A model generated the notes under the pieces. That model ran no database searches. It saw nothing but the letters and a program-made list of their open reading frames with translations, and had not been told where the DNA came from. The position numbers and the translations under genes were made by a program. A stretch of 64,000 nt of DNA. Origin: Planctomycetota bacterium. GTDB lineage: Bacteria; Planctomycetota; UBA8742; UBA2392. Location: assembly GCA_020425605.1 (NCBI GenBank), contig JAGQRH010000021.1, forward strand, positions 1,791 to 65,790. Direction: 5' to 3'. Positions 24,060-31,947 of the stretch are shown piece after piece (the first letter of the stretch is position 1; each line of letters starts with the position of its first letter).

Positions 24060-26006
24060 ATGCAAAGCTGCACCGCTTGCGGCACAGAGAACCCCAAGGA
24101 AGCCAAGTTCTGCATCAATTGCGGAAATGGCATGGGGGAGCATTCCTCTGACCGCTCATCTCAACCGGATGAAATCGGCCGCGTCCACGACGGCGACGAT
24201 CTTGTATTTGAGGTCGAGGGCGTCAGCTACGACCCGGGGACGGTGGTGCTTGACCGCTACAAGGTTGAGCGCGAACTCGGCCGAGGCGGCATGGGCACAG
24301 TGCTGCTGTGTCGCGACAAGTTCCAGGATGAAGAATTCTGCTGCCTGAAAGTCATCAACCCGCAGCTGATCGACAACGAAGAACTGGTTGAGCGCTTCAA
24401 GTCTGAAGGCCGTATTGCCCGCAAAATTCGCCACCCGGCCATCATTGCCACTCACGACATTTTTGAGTGGAAGGGCCGCTGGCACATCAGCATGGAGTTC
24501 TTCCCAGGCATTGTGCTGCGCAAGGTCATCAATGAGGCGGACAGCTCCGGCGTGTCCGTTCCCATGAACGACGCGGTTGCCGTGGTTGAGGCACTGCTTG
24601 AGGGCCTGAATGCCGCGCATGAAGTCACTGTGCACCGCGACCTCAAGCCGGAAAACGTGATGCTGAAGGGCAAGCCCGGCACCCCGGACTTCCAGCTCAA
24701 GATCCTCGATTTCGGAATCGCCAAGAACTTCGAAGTCAGCAATGCCACCATGGCTGAAGTCGCCATGGGTACCACCGGCTACATGGCACCGGAGCAGGCC
24801 CGCGACGCGGCAAACGTCGACCAGCGCGCGGACCTGTATGCGGTAACGGTGATGTTCTATGAGCTGCTGACCGGGCTGCTTCCGGTAGGCAACTACGAGC
24901 CGCCTACCGCGTTGCGCCCGGACCTGCCCGCATGGGTGGATGCATTCGTCGACAAGGGCCTCAAGTCACGCCCGGACGGGCGCTATCCAACAGCCGTCGA
25001 GATGCGCAAGGTGCTTCTCAGCGGCGGCGGGACGACAGACAACCAGGGTCTGTCGCGAACCACGCAGATTCACACCAGCCCACTGGCAGAGAACAAGAAA
25101 GAAAAGGACCCGGTCAAGGACGGCCGCTGGCTTCGAATCAAGCTGATGGATTCGCGCCAGGGACTGGTCCATGCCGTCGCCTACGCGCCGGATGGAAGCT
25201 GCTTCGCCACGGGCGGCGAAGACAACACGGTCAAGGTGTGGGACAGCAAGCGACTCAAGATGCTCGCCGAGCTGAAAGGCCACAGCGCCTGGGTAAAGAC
25301 GCTTCATTTCAGCCCCAACAGCAAGGTGCTGGCGACGGGCAGCGGCGACAAGTCGGTGCGTATCTGGGACACGCGAACCTGGCGCGAGGCTGCCGTGATC
25401 AGCGGCCACGAGACGCCGGTGATCGCAGTGCGCTTCTCGCCCGATGGCAATTTCCTGGCAAGCTCCGGCGCGGACCAGACGGCCGTGCTCTGGGACACCA
25501 GCGACTTTGAGCCCGTCAGCGAAGTGCACGGCGGCGGCATCGCTGCATTGAGCTTCAGCCCCGACGGACTGCTGATGGCCAGCGGAACCCTGAACCAGAG
25601 CGTGGTGGTCTGGGACATGATGACCGGTGAAACGCTGGTTGAGCTCAAAGGCCATCGCGGGACGATCACGAGTCTGAGCTTCAGCCCCGACGGCCGCTAC
25701 CTGCTGACCGGCAGCGACGACAGCACGATCCGCGTCTACGAGATCCCGGGCTTTGAGCGCACGTTGAAGATCCGCGACCATAGCAGCCTGGTGTGGTCCA
25801 TCGCGTTCACCAACGACGCGCGTGTGATGGCCAGCGCCGGCGAAGACCGCATGCTGGTGCTGCGAAGCATCCCCGATTGGGGCGAAGTCGCGACGTTTGC
25901 CGACCACCCCAAGGGTGTCAGCGGCGTGGCGTTCTCACCGGACGGCAAGAACATGGTCACCACCGGGCGCGAAGGCGGCATCGCCGTCTATTCATTGCAG
26001 GTCTAG
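24060..26006 (+). CDS. Serine/threonine protein kinase with zinc ribbon and WD40 propeller
   Basis: A 648-residue soluble protein. An N-terminal zinc ribbon has Cys4, Cys7, Cys18 and Cys21. The kinase domain (about 67-330) has the glycine loop GRGGMG, Lys97 in the VAIK position, HRDLKPEN with Asp194, and DFG at 217-219. Seven WD40 repeats fill residues about 365-648, each with an FSPDG...WD-like blade, enough for one complete propeller. No membrane helix is present, so it should act in the cytoplasm, with the propeller as substrate or partner platform. A TATACT box lies about 40 bp upstream of the start. Confidence 0.95.
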   Translation: MQSCTACGTENPKEAKFCINCGNGMGEHSSDRSSQPDEIGRVHDGDDLVFEVEGVSYDPGTVVLDRYKVERELGRGGMGTVLLCRDKFQDEEFCCLKVINPQLIDNEELVERFKSEGRIARKIRHPAIIATHDIFEWKGRWHISMEFFPGIVLRKVINEADSSGVSVPMNDAVAVVEALLEGLNAAHEVTVHRDLKPENVMLKGKPGTPDFQLKILDFGIAKNFEVSNATMAEVAMGTTGYMAPEQARDAANVDQRADLYAVTVMFYELLTGLLPVGNYEPPTALRPDLPAWVDAFVDKGLKSRPDGRYPTAVEMRKVLLSGGGTTDNQGLSRTTQIHTSPLAENKKEKDPVKDGRWLRIKLMDSRQGLVHAVAYAPDGSCFATGGEDNTVKVWDSKRLKMLAELKGHSAWVKTLHFSPNSKVLATGSGDKSVRIWDTRTWREAAVISGHETPVIAVRFSPDGNFLASSGADQTAVLWDTSDFEPVSEVHGGGIAALSFSPDGLLMASGTLNQSVVVWDMMTGETLVELKGHRGTITSLSFSPDGRYLLTGSDDSTIRVYEIPGFERTLKIRDHSSLVWSIAFTNDARVMASAGEDRMLVLRSIPDWGEVATFADHPKGVSGVAFSPDGKNMVTTGREGGIAVYSLQV

Positions 26007-26046
26007 ACGCCTGGTGTCAGGCACCGGATCCAAAGCTGGAGACTAC

Positions 26047-27294
26047 ATGCCCGACAAACCCAACACGTGGGACATTGCCCTTCGCCAGTTTCACGAGGTG
26101 GCCGAGACACTTGGGCTTTCGCCGGGCTTGCGCGACTACCTCAGCGTGCCGGAAGCGCTGCACGTTTTCTCTGTACCTGTCTTGCGCGATGCGGGCCAAA
26201 CGGAAGTGTTCACCGGCATTCGCAGCCAGCACAGCTTTGCCCGTGGACCCGCCAAGGGTGGGTTGCGATTTCACCCTGGTGTCAGCATCGACGAGGTGAA
26301 GGCGCTCTCCATGTGGATGACGTGGAAGTGCGCAGTCGTAAACGTGCCATTCGGCGGTGGCAAGGGCGGGCTGATCTGCGACTACAAGACATTCAGCATT
26401 CGCGAAAAGGAGCGCGCCGCCCGCAGTTTTGCACGGCGACTGGCCCCGGTCATCGGGCCCGAAATCGACATCCCGGCGCCTGACGTAAACACAGGCCCGG
26501 AAACAATGGCCTGGATTGCCGATGAGTACGCCCACTTCGTAGGGCACCCTGAGCCCGGAGTCATCACCGGCAAACCAGTCGAGTTCGGTGGAAGCAGGGG
26601 CCGGGATTCCGCCACCGGCCGCGGTCTCGCCTACTGTGTCGAGCGTTTCTACGAGAATGAAGACAAGGCACTTGAGGGCCAGCACGTCGTCATCCAGGGC
26701 TTCGGAAACGCGGGGCAATGGGCAGCCCGCGTGCTGTCCTCGATGGGCGCCACGATCATTTCGATCTCCGACTCGCGCGGCGCAGTCCACAGCACCGACG
26801 GCATCAGCGTGACGGGAGCCATCAAGCATAAGGTCGAAAGCGGCGAAGTTGCCGGCATGCCGGGCGATGCCATCAAGCACTCCGAGCAACTTGAGCTCGA
26901 GTGCGACATCCTGATTCCGGCCGCGCTCGAAAGCGTAATCACCAAGGCAAACGCGCCGCGGATCAAGGCCAGGCTCATTGCCGAGGCCGCCAATGGCCCA
27001 ACCACGCCGGACGCCGATCAGATTCTGCACGACCGCGGCATCCCGGTCATTCCGGACGTGCTCGCGAACGCAGGTGGCGTAACCGTCAGCTACTTCGAAT
27101 GGGTGCAGAATCGCCAGCGCTACTACTGGGAAGAGGAAAAAGTGCATGAGCGCCTGCGCACAATCATGCGGAACTCGACTGATGAAGTGCAGAAGCTGGC
27201 CGAGGAAAAGAACGTCCCGTGGCGCACGGCCGCGTACATGCTTGCCATTAAGCGCGTGGCACATGCCGTTGAAGTGAATCATCCGGACTTCTAG
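26047..27294 (+). CDS. gdhA: Glutamate dehydrogenase (Glu/Leu/Phe/Val dehydrogenase family)
   Basis: This 415-residue enzyme interconverts glutamate and 2-oxoglutarate plus ammonia. The substrate-binding GPAKGGLRFHPGV and the catalytic-lysine region NVPFGGGKGG are intact, followed by the Rossmann motif QGFGNAG. Length fits the hexameric small GDH class. ATG 26047 (MPDKPNTWDIA) lies 40 bp after the kinase stop; an open frame runs further upstream inside the kinase gene and is not used. Leucine or valine dehydrogenase is less likely given the length and KGGLR motif, but cofactor preference is not readable. Confidence 0.94.
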   Translation: MPDKPNTWDIALRQFHEVAETLGLSPGLRDYLSVPEALHVFSVPVLRDAGQTEVFTGIRSQHSFARGPAKGGLRFHPGVSIDEVKALSMWMTWKCAVVNVPFGGGKGGLICDYKTFSIREKERAARSFARRLAPVIGPEIDIPAPDVNTGPETMAWIADEYAHFVGHPEPGVITGKPVEFGGSRGRDSATGRGLAYCVERFYENEDKALEGQHVVIQGFGNAGQWAARVLSSMGATIISISDSRGAVHSTDGISVTGAIKHKVESGEVAGMPGDAIKHSEQLELECDILIPAALESVITKANAPRIKARLIAEAANGPTTPDADQILHDRGIPVIPDVLANAGGVTVSYFEWVQNRQRYYWEEEKVHERLRTIMRNSTDEVQKLAEEKNVPWRTAAYMLAIKRVAHAVEVNHPDF

Positions 27295-27480
27295 TGCTGC
27301 TACAAAATGCATATAGGGCAGCGGGCGAAAATGCGTAACTGGCCGTACAAAAGGCACTTGCGGCGCTACAAAAGATCGACTGGATTGGAGTCGGCAGCTA
27401 TTGGTAGCTGTGGTACGTTCTTCGCAAGCCCACAGGAGTAAGCTGTGGGACGCCCCGCAGGGGGCAAAAGGACAGAAGCC

Positions 27481-28056
27481 ATGGAAACCGTACTCTACTG
27501 GATTGCAGGCATCTCGACCGGCCTGTTTGCCATACGCCTGGTCCTGCTCTTTATCGGGCTGGACGGCGCCGGCGATGCGGCCGACGCAATGCACGGCCTG
27601 GATGGCGATGCGGGCGACGCGCTGACACTGCACGACGCCAGTGATATCGCCGACTTCAAGGTGTTCACCTTGATGACGGCCATTGTGACGCTGATGGTCG
27701 GCGGCTGGACGGCGCTGCTGATGCGTTCGCTTCAGGTCTCGGACTGGGTATCGCTGGTTGGTGGCTTCGCCATCGGCTTCGTGGTAAGCCTTGGCGTCGG
27801 CTACGCGATCTACAGCATGCGCAAGCTTGAGCACGACGGCACAATCCGCAACTTTGAGGCGGAAGGCTTGAAGGGCACCTGCTACGTCAAGGTCCCGGAG
27901 GCCGGAAGCGGCAAGGGCCAGGTACAGGTGACAGTCAGCGGGCGACTGCTAACTTTTGACGCGGTAAGCGATGGGCCGGAGATTCCCAGCTTCAAGCCGG
28001 TCATCGTAATGGCGCGTGTTGATGAGAAGACTCTGCGGGTTTGCCCAACCGAATAG
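27481..28056 (+). CDS. NfeD-like/OB-fold membrane protein preceding flotillin
   Basis: This 191-residue protein has a first helix at about 4-24, an acidic loop, and two further helices (about residues 60-82 and 85-108), then a C-terminal OB-fold-like region (GLKGTCYVKVPEAGSGKG, RVDEKTLRVCPTE). This is the layout of NfeD/YuaF/YqiJ partners of flotillins, and it lies 33 bp upstream of the flotillin gene. Such proteins cooperate with flotillin in membrane microdomains. ATG 27481 follows AAAGGA at suitable spacing. Confidence 0.85.
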   Translation: METVLYWIAGISTGLFAIRLVLLFIGLDGAGDAADAMHGLDGDAGDALTLHDASDIADFKVFTLMTAIVTLMVGGWTALLMRSLQVSDWVSLVGGFAIGFVVSLGVGYAIYSMRKLEHDGTIRNFEAEGLKGTCYVKVPEAGSGKGQVQVTVSGRLLTFDAVSDGPEIPSFKPVIVMARVDEKTLRVCPTE

Positions 28057-28089
28057 CGGCGGAAACCCAAACGGAAAAGGAGCGGGCTA

Positions 28090-29664
28090 ATGTTTCTTGG
28101 ACTCGATACAGGCACGTTGGTCGGAATCATCGTCGTCGTGTTCCTGGCGCTGGGCATCTTCCTGGTCGCCTTCCTGGCGCAACGCTACAAACGCTGCCCT
28201 TCTAATAAGGTGTTGGTTGTCTTCGGTAAGGGTGTCGGAACCGGCACTGCCAAGACAATCCACGGTGGCGCGGCGCTGGTTTGGCCTCTGTTTCAGGACT
28301 ACGCGTACCTGAACCTTGAGCCGATTACGGTCGAGATCGACCTGCGCGGTGCACTCTCCAAGAAGAACATTCGTGTGGCCGTGCCGAGCAGCTTCACTAT
28401 CGGTATCGGCACCACGCCGGCGATCATGACCAACGCCGCCGAGCGTCTGCTGGGCCTCGATGAACGCGCCGTGCACAACCAGGCCGCGGACATCATCATC
28501 GGTCAGCTGCGTCTGGTCATCGCCACACTGGCGATCGAGGAAATCAACCAGGACCGTGAAAAGTTCCTGAACCTCGTCAACGAAAACGTGGCGATCGAGC
28601 TCAACAAGATCGGCCTTGAGGTGATCAACGTGAACATCCGGGACATCACCGATGAATCAGGCTACATCGAGGCTATCGGTAAGCGCGCCGCGGCCGAGGC
28701 CATCAACGCCGCCCGCGTTGAAGTGGCTGAGCAGGAAAAGATGGGTGCGTCGGGTGAAGCGCGCGAGAACCGCGAACGCGTAATCGCCGTTGCCGACGAA
28801 CAGGCCAAGGCTACCGAGGGTAAGAAGAAGGCCGAGCGCGACCAGCGTATCGCAGTTGCCCGCCTTGAGGCTGAAGGTCGCGCAGCGGAAGCTGCAGCCC
28901 AGCGTCAGCAGGAAGTTGCCGTCGCCCGCGAAATGGCGCAGAGCGACCAGGGCAAGAAGGAAGCGGACAGGACACGCCGTGTTGCAGTCGCAAGCTTCGA
29001 AGCCGAGGCCGTCGACGGCGAAAATACGTCCAAGGCAGCAATCGCCGAGCGCAACGCCACGCTCGCCGAGGCCCAGGCCGAAGCTACGCGCCGCGGTGAA
29101 GTCGCCCGCGTCGAGGCCCAGCGCGCCGTCTTCGAGAAAGAACGCGAGCTGGAACGCACCCGACTGGAGAAGGAAGTCATCGTCCAGGAAGAGATCGACA
29201 AGAAGCGCGTCGAGATCGAAGCCGAGGCAGTGGCCGAGCGCCGTCGCCGCGAAGCCAAGGGTGAAGCGGACGCCATCCTGCTCAAGTACGAAGCCGAAGC
29301 CGAGGGTCTGCGCAAGGTGCTCGAGGCCAAGGCCGACGGCTACAACAAGCTGGTTGCGGCCTGCGCCGAACGCCCGGACATCGCCCCGACCCTGCTGCTG
29401 ATCGAAAAGATGCCGGAGCTGGTGGCAGAGCAGGTCAAGGCTGTTCAGAACCTGAAGATCGACAAGGTCACGGTGTGGGACGGTGGCAACGGTGGAAACG
29501 GTACAGGCAAGGGCGCCACGGCCGGCTTCCTCAGCAGCCTGATCGGCGCATTGCCGCCGATGCACGAGCTGGCGGAACAGGCGGGCGTCGAGCTGCCGGG
29601 CTTCCTCGGCAAGCTGCGCAAGTCCGAGCAGGAAGGCCTCGACCCGAAGGTTCCCAGGGCGTAG
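28090..29664 (+). CDS. Flotillin family protein (FloT/YqiK-like)
   Basis: A 524-residue SPFH-domain protein with one N-terminal membrane helix (about residues 8-30). The SPFH domain (about 35-205) contains RCPS-like KRCPSNKVLVVFG and the typical ERLLGLD and INVNIRDITD segments. A long Ala/Glu/Arg coiled coil follows (about 205-430, the flotillin heptads), then a Gly-rich stretch and a short helical end. Flotillins scaffold detergent-resistant membrane domains. The operon with the NfeD-like gene and the following terminator define a two-gene unit. Confidence 0.95.
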   Translation: MFLGLDTGTLVGIIVVVFLALGIFLVAFLAQRYKRCPSNKVLVVFGKGVGTGTAKTIHGGAALVWPLFQDYAYLNLEPITVEIDLRGALSKKNIRVAVPSSFTIGIGTTPAIMTNAAERLLGLDERAVHNQAADIIIGQLRLVIATLAIEEINQDREKFLNLVNENVAIELNKIGLEVINVNIRDITDESGYIEAIGKRAAAEAINAARVEVAEQEKMGASGEARENRERVIAVADEQAKATEGKKKAERDQRIAVARLEAEGRAAEAAAQRQQEVAVAREMAQSDQGKKEADRTRRVAVASFEAEAVDGENTSKAAIAERNATLAEAQAEATRRGEVARVEAQRAVFEKERELERTRLEKEVIVQEEIDKKRVEIEAEAVAERRRREAKGEADAILLKYEAEAEGLRKVLEAKADGYNKLVAACAERPDIAPTLLLIEKMPELVAEQVKAVQNLKIDKVTVWDGGNGGNGTGKGATAGFLSSLIGALPPMHELAEQAGVELPGFLGKLRKSEQEGLDPKVPRA

Positions 29665-29680
29665 TCAACTGCGACTCACA

Positions 29681-29715
29681 AGGGCCCCCGCAGCGTGCGG
29701 GGGCCCTTTCTTTTC
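29681..29715 (+). terminator. Terminator of the flotillin operon
   Basis: A perfect 12-bp stem AGGGCCCCCGCA/TGCGGGGGCCCT with loop GCG precedes TTCTTTTC, 16 bp after the flotillin stop. Confidence 0.9.
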
Positions 29716-29769
29716 ACGTGCCGGGCTGATGCGCGTGCGTACGATGGCGCGGGGCCTTCGAGGGATTTC

Positions 29770-30987
29770 ATGTTCCACAGACTGACGATTGCGTGCGCAT
29801 GCGCCGCTGTGATTTGTTTGGCGCTTGCAGTGGTTGTGCGTGCGCAGGCAGTCAAGTCAGACAAGAATCTGACTGACAAGGAAAAGGCGGCGATCGCCCA
29901 GCAGGTGCGCGTGTTGCTCAAGCAGAGCTGCTACCGCTGCCACGGCGACCCGAAATTCAAGGCATCCGGGAAGATCAACTACATCCTCGATCACAAACGG
30001 GTGGTGTCAAAGCTGGTCGACTTGAAGAAGCCCGAGGAATCGGACCTGTATACGATCATCGAAGACGGCGAAATGCCGCGAGTAAAAAGCGAGACTACCG
30101 GAAGATACGTCGGCACCAAACTCCCGCAGGCGGACATCGACCTCGTGCTCGACTGGATCAAGGCCGGCGCGCCCGCGTGGACCGAGCCGATGAAGTGGGA
30201 GAAGGTCGCCGACGTAGACGTGCCCTACACCAATCTGTGCGAGGGGCCGAACGGCACGATCATCTGCGTCGCCTTGCGTGCTGACGGCGACAAGACTTCG
30301 GTCTACGACTTCAAACAATGGAAACTGCTGGATACGCAAGGGCCCAGCTCTCAGGCGCAGATGGCGTACGACAGCAAGCGCAGGGTCACTGTCGCCTTCG
30401 ACCTCGAAACCCGGGAAACCTGGGAATTCAGCAGCAAATGGACCAAAGTGGCGACGAAGGACTCGCCCGAAAAGCGCGAGCACACACAGATCGCGTTCGA
30501 CAGCGGGCGTGGCGTCGTGGTGCTGTACGGCGGCATCGCCAAGGGCGGAGGCACGCTGGCCGATACCTGGGAGTTCAACGGCAAGGCATGGGCGAGTGTT
30601 CAGACTGTCGGCCGGCCCGCAGCGGGCGCCGGCTGTATGGCCTACGACGTGAAGAACAAGGTCTGCGTCCTGCACGGAGGCGCACTGAACGAGACCTGGC
30701 TGTATGAGGGCAAGGACTGGACGAAGAAGGCAACCGCGACCACGCCCGGGGCGCGCAACTATGCAGGTTCATGCTGGGATCCCGTCGGGCAGCGCGTACT
30801 GCTCTATGGCGGCAGTAAGGACAACGCCTTGAGCCACGAACTCTGGGCCTTCGACGGCGACGACTGGACGTTGTTGGATGCCGAAGGGGAACTGCCGAAA
30901 ATGAACGGCGCGTTCATTTACTACAACTCCGCCCGCAAGAAGCTGTATCACCTGGCCGGTACCATGCACACTCTCGACCTGAAGTAG
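29770..30987 (+). CDS. Secreted cytochrome-c-domain/Kelch-repeat protein
   Basis: A 405-residue protein with a cleavable signal (MFHRLTIACACAAVICLALA...VRAQA). The next 110 residues resemble the planctomycete cytochrome-c-like domain: heme-binding Cys-x2-Cys-His as SCYRCHGDPKF, and later LPQADIDLVLDWIKAGAP. From about residue 180, four or five Kelch-like blades follow (DTWEFNGKAWASV, ETWLYEGKDWTKK, ELWAFDGDDWTLL). Redox or sensing outside the cytoplasm is likely. ATG 29770 has AGGG upstream; the longer frame overlaps the flotillin terminator. Confidence 0.85.
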   Translation: MFHRLTIACACAAVICLALAVVVRAQAVKSDKNLTDKEKAAIAQQVRVLLKQSCYRCHGDPKFKASGKINYILDHKRVVSKLVDLKKPEESDLYTIIEDGEMPRVKSETTGRYVGTKLPQADIDLVLDWIKAGAPAWTEPMKWEKVADVDVPYTNLCEGPNGTIICVALRADGDKTSVYDFKQWKLLDTQGPSSQAQMAYDSKRRVTVAFDLETRETWEFSSKWTKVATKDSPEKREHTQIAFDSGRGVVVLYGGIAKGGGTLADTWEFNGKAWASVQTVGRPAAGAGCMAYDVKNKVCVLHGGALNETWLYEGKDWTKKATATTPGARNYAGSCWDPVGQRVLLYGGSKDNALSHELWAFDGDDWTLLDAEGELPKMNGAFIYYNSARKKLYHLAGTMHTLDLK

Positions 30988-30990
30988 CCC

Positions 30991-31947
30991 ATGCGCGTTC
31001 ACATCCAGCGTAAGCCCGAAACCGTTGCCCTCGAAGCCTTGCGCGCGGCGCTCGCCGACGACATCGAGGTGACGTTCGGCGACGAGCCCCTGCCTTGCAC
31101 AGTGCTGGTTTGCGGGCGCCCGGAGCGGGAGTGGATTGAGGCATTGCCCGGCCTGCAGAAGCTGGTGATTCCATTCGCCGGGCTACCTGCCGCGACGGTC
31201 GATGTGATGCGCGAGTTCCCGCATGTGGCAGTCCACAATCTGCACCACAATGCCGCAGCTACGGCCGAATTGGCGATTACGCTGCTGTTGGCAGCCGCCA
31301 AGAGTGTCGTGCCGATCAATGCGCAATTGCGATCCGGCGACTGGTCAGCCCGGGGCAACATGGGTCGTGCCCTGCAGTTGGATGGACGCTCGGCACTTGT
31401 GCTTGGGTACGGTGCGATCGGACGGCGCGTTGCACGCACATGCACGGTGCTCGGAATGAAAGTCCGCGCCGTTACCCGCCGCGAACACGCGGATAGCGAG
31501 CACGAGCTGCACCGGCCGGAGGCACTGGCGAGGCTGCTGCCGCAAGCAGACGCGTTAGTGGTTTGCCTGCCTGCCACGACGGAAACGGAAGGGTTGCTAG
31601 GCCGTGAACAACTTGAGCTGCTGCCGCCTTCAGCCATCGTTGTGAACGTTGCCCGCGGCCCGATCATTGACGAAGCGGCTCTGTTCGATGTGTTGAAACG
31701 CCGTAGCATCTTTGCGGCCGGTCTCGACGTGTGGTGGAACTACCCGCAGTCGGAGCAGGACTGGGGCTCGACGCTGCCGTCCAGCCAGCCTTTTCACGAG
31801 CTGGAGAACGTGGTCATGAGCCCGCACCGCGGTGGCCACGTCAGCGACACAGAGACGCAACGCATGCTTGCGCTGGCTGAGCTGCTGAACGCGGTTGCGC
31901 GCGGGGAACAGGTTCCGAACCAGGTCGACCTGGCGGCTGGTTACTGA
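30991..31947 (+). CDS. D-isomer-specific 2-hydroxyacid dehydrogenase
   Basis: This 318-residue protein has the NAD-binding motif GYGAIGRRVA and the family signature around LPPSAIVVNVARGPIIDE. The catalytic-His region is MSPHRGGHVSD. The family reduces 2-keto acids or oxidises 2-hydroxyacids; glycerate, lactate or phosphoglycerate dehydrogenase activity cannot be told apart here. It starts 3 bp after the Kelch gene, and its last 7 bp overlap the convergent PP2C-STAND gene. Confidence 0.9.
   Translation: MRVHIQRKPETVALEALRAALADDIEVTFGDEPLPCTVLVCGRPEREWIEALPGLQKLVIPFAGLPAATVDVMREFPHVAVHNLHHNAAATAELAITLLLAAAKSVVPINAQLRSGDWSARGNMGRALQLDGRSALVLGYGAIGRRVARTCTVLGMKVRAVTRREHADSEHELHRPEALARLLPQADALVVCLPATTETEGLLGREQLELLPPSAIVVNVARGPIIDEAALFDVLKRRSIFAAGLDVWWNYPQSEQDWGSTLPSSQPFHELENVVMSPHRGGHVSDTETQRMLALAELLNAVARGEQVPNQVDLAAGY

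Noticed and set aside
26017-27834. 605-codon minus-strand ORF
   Set aside because: Covers glutamate dehydrogenase and the next gap; no motif, and composition is that of an antisense frame.
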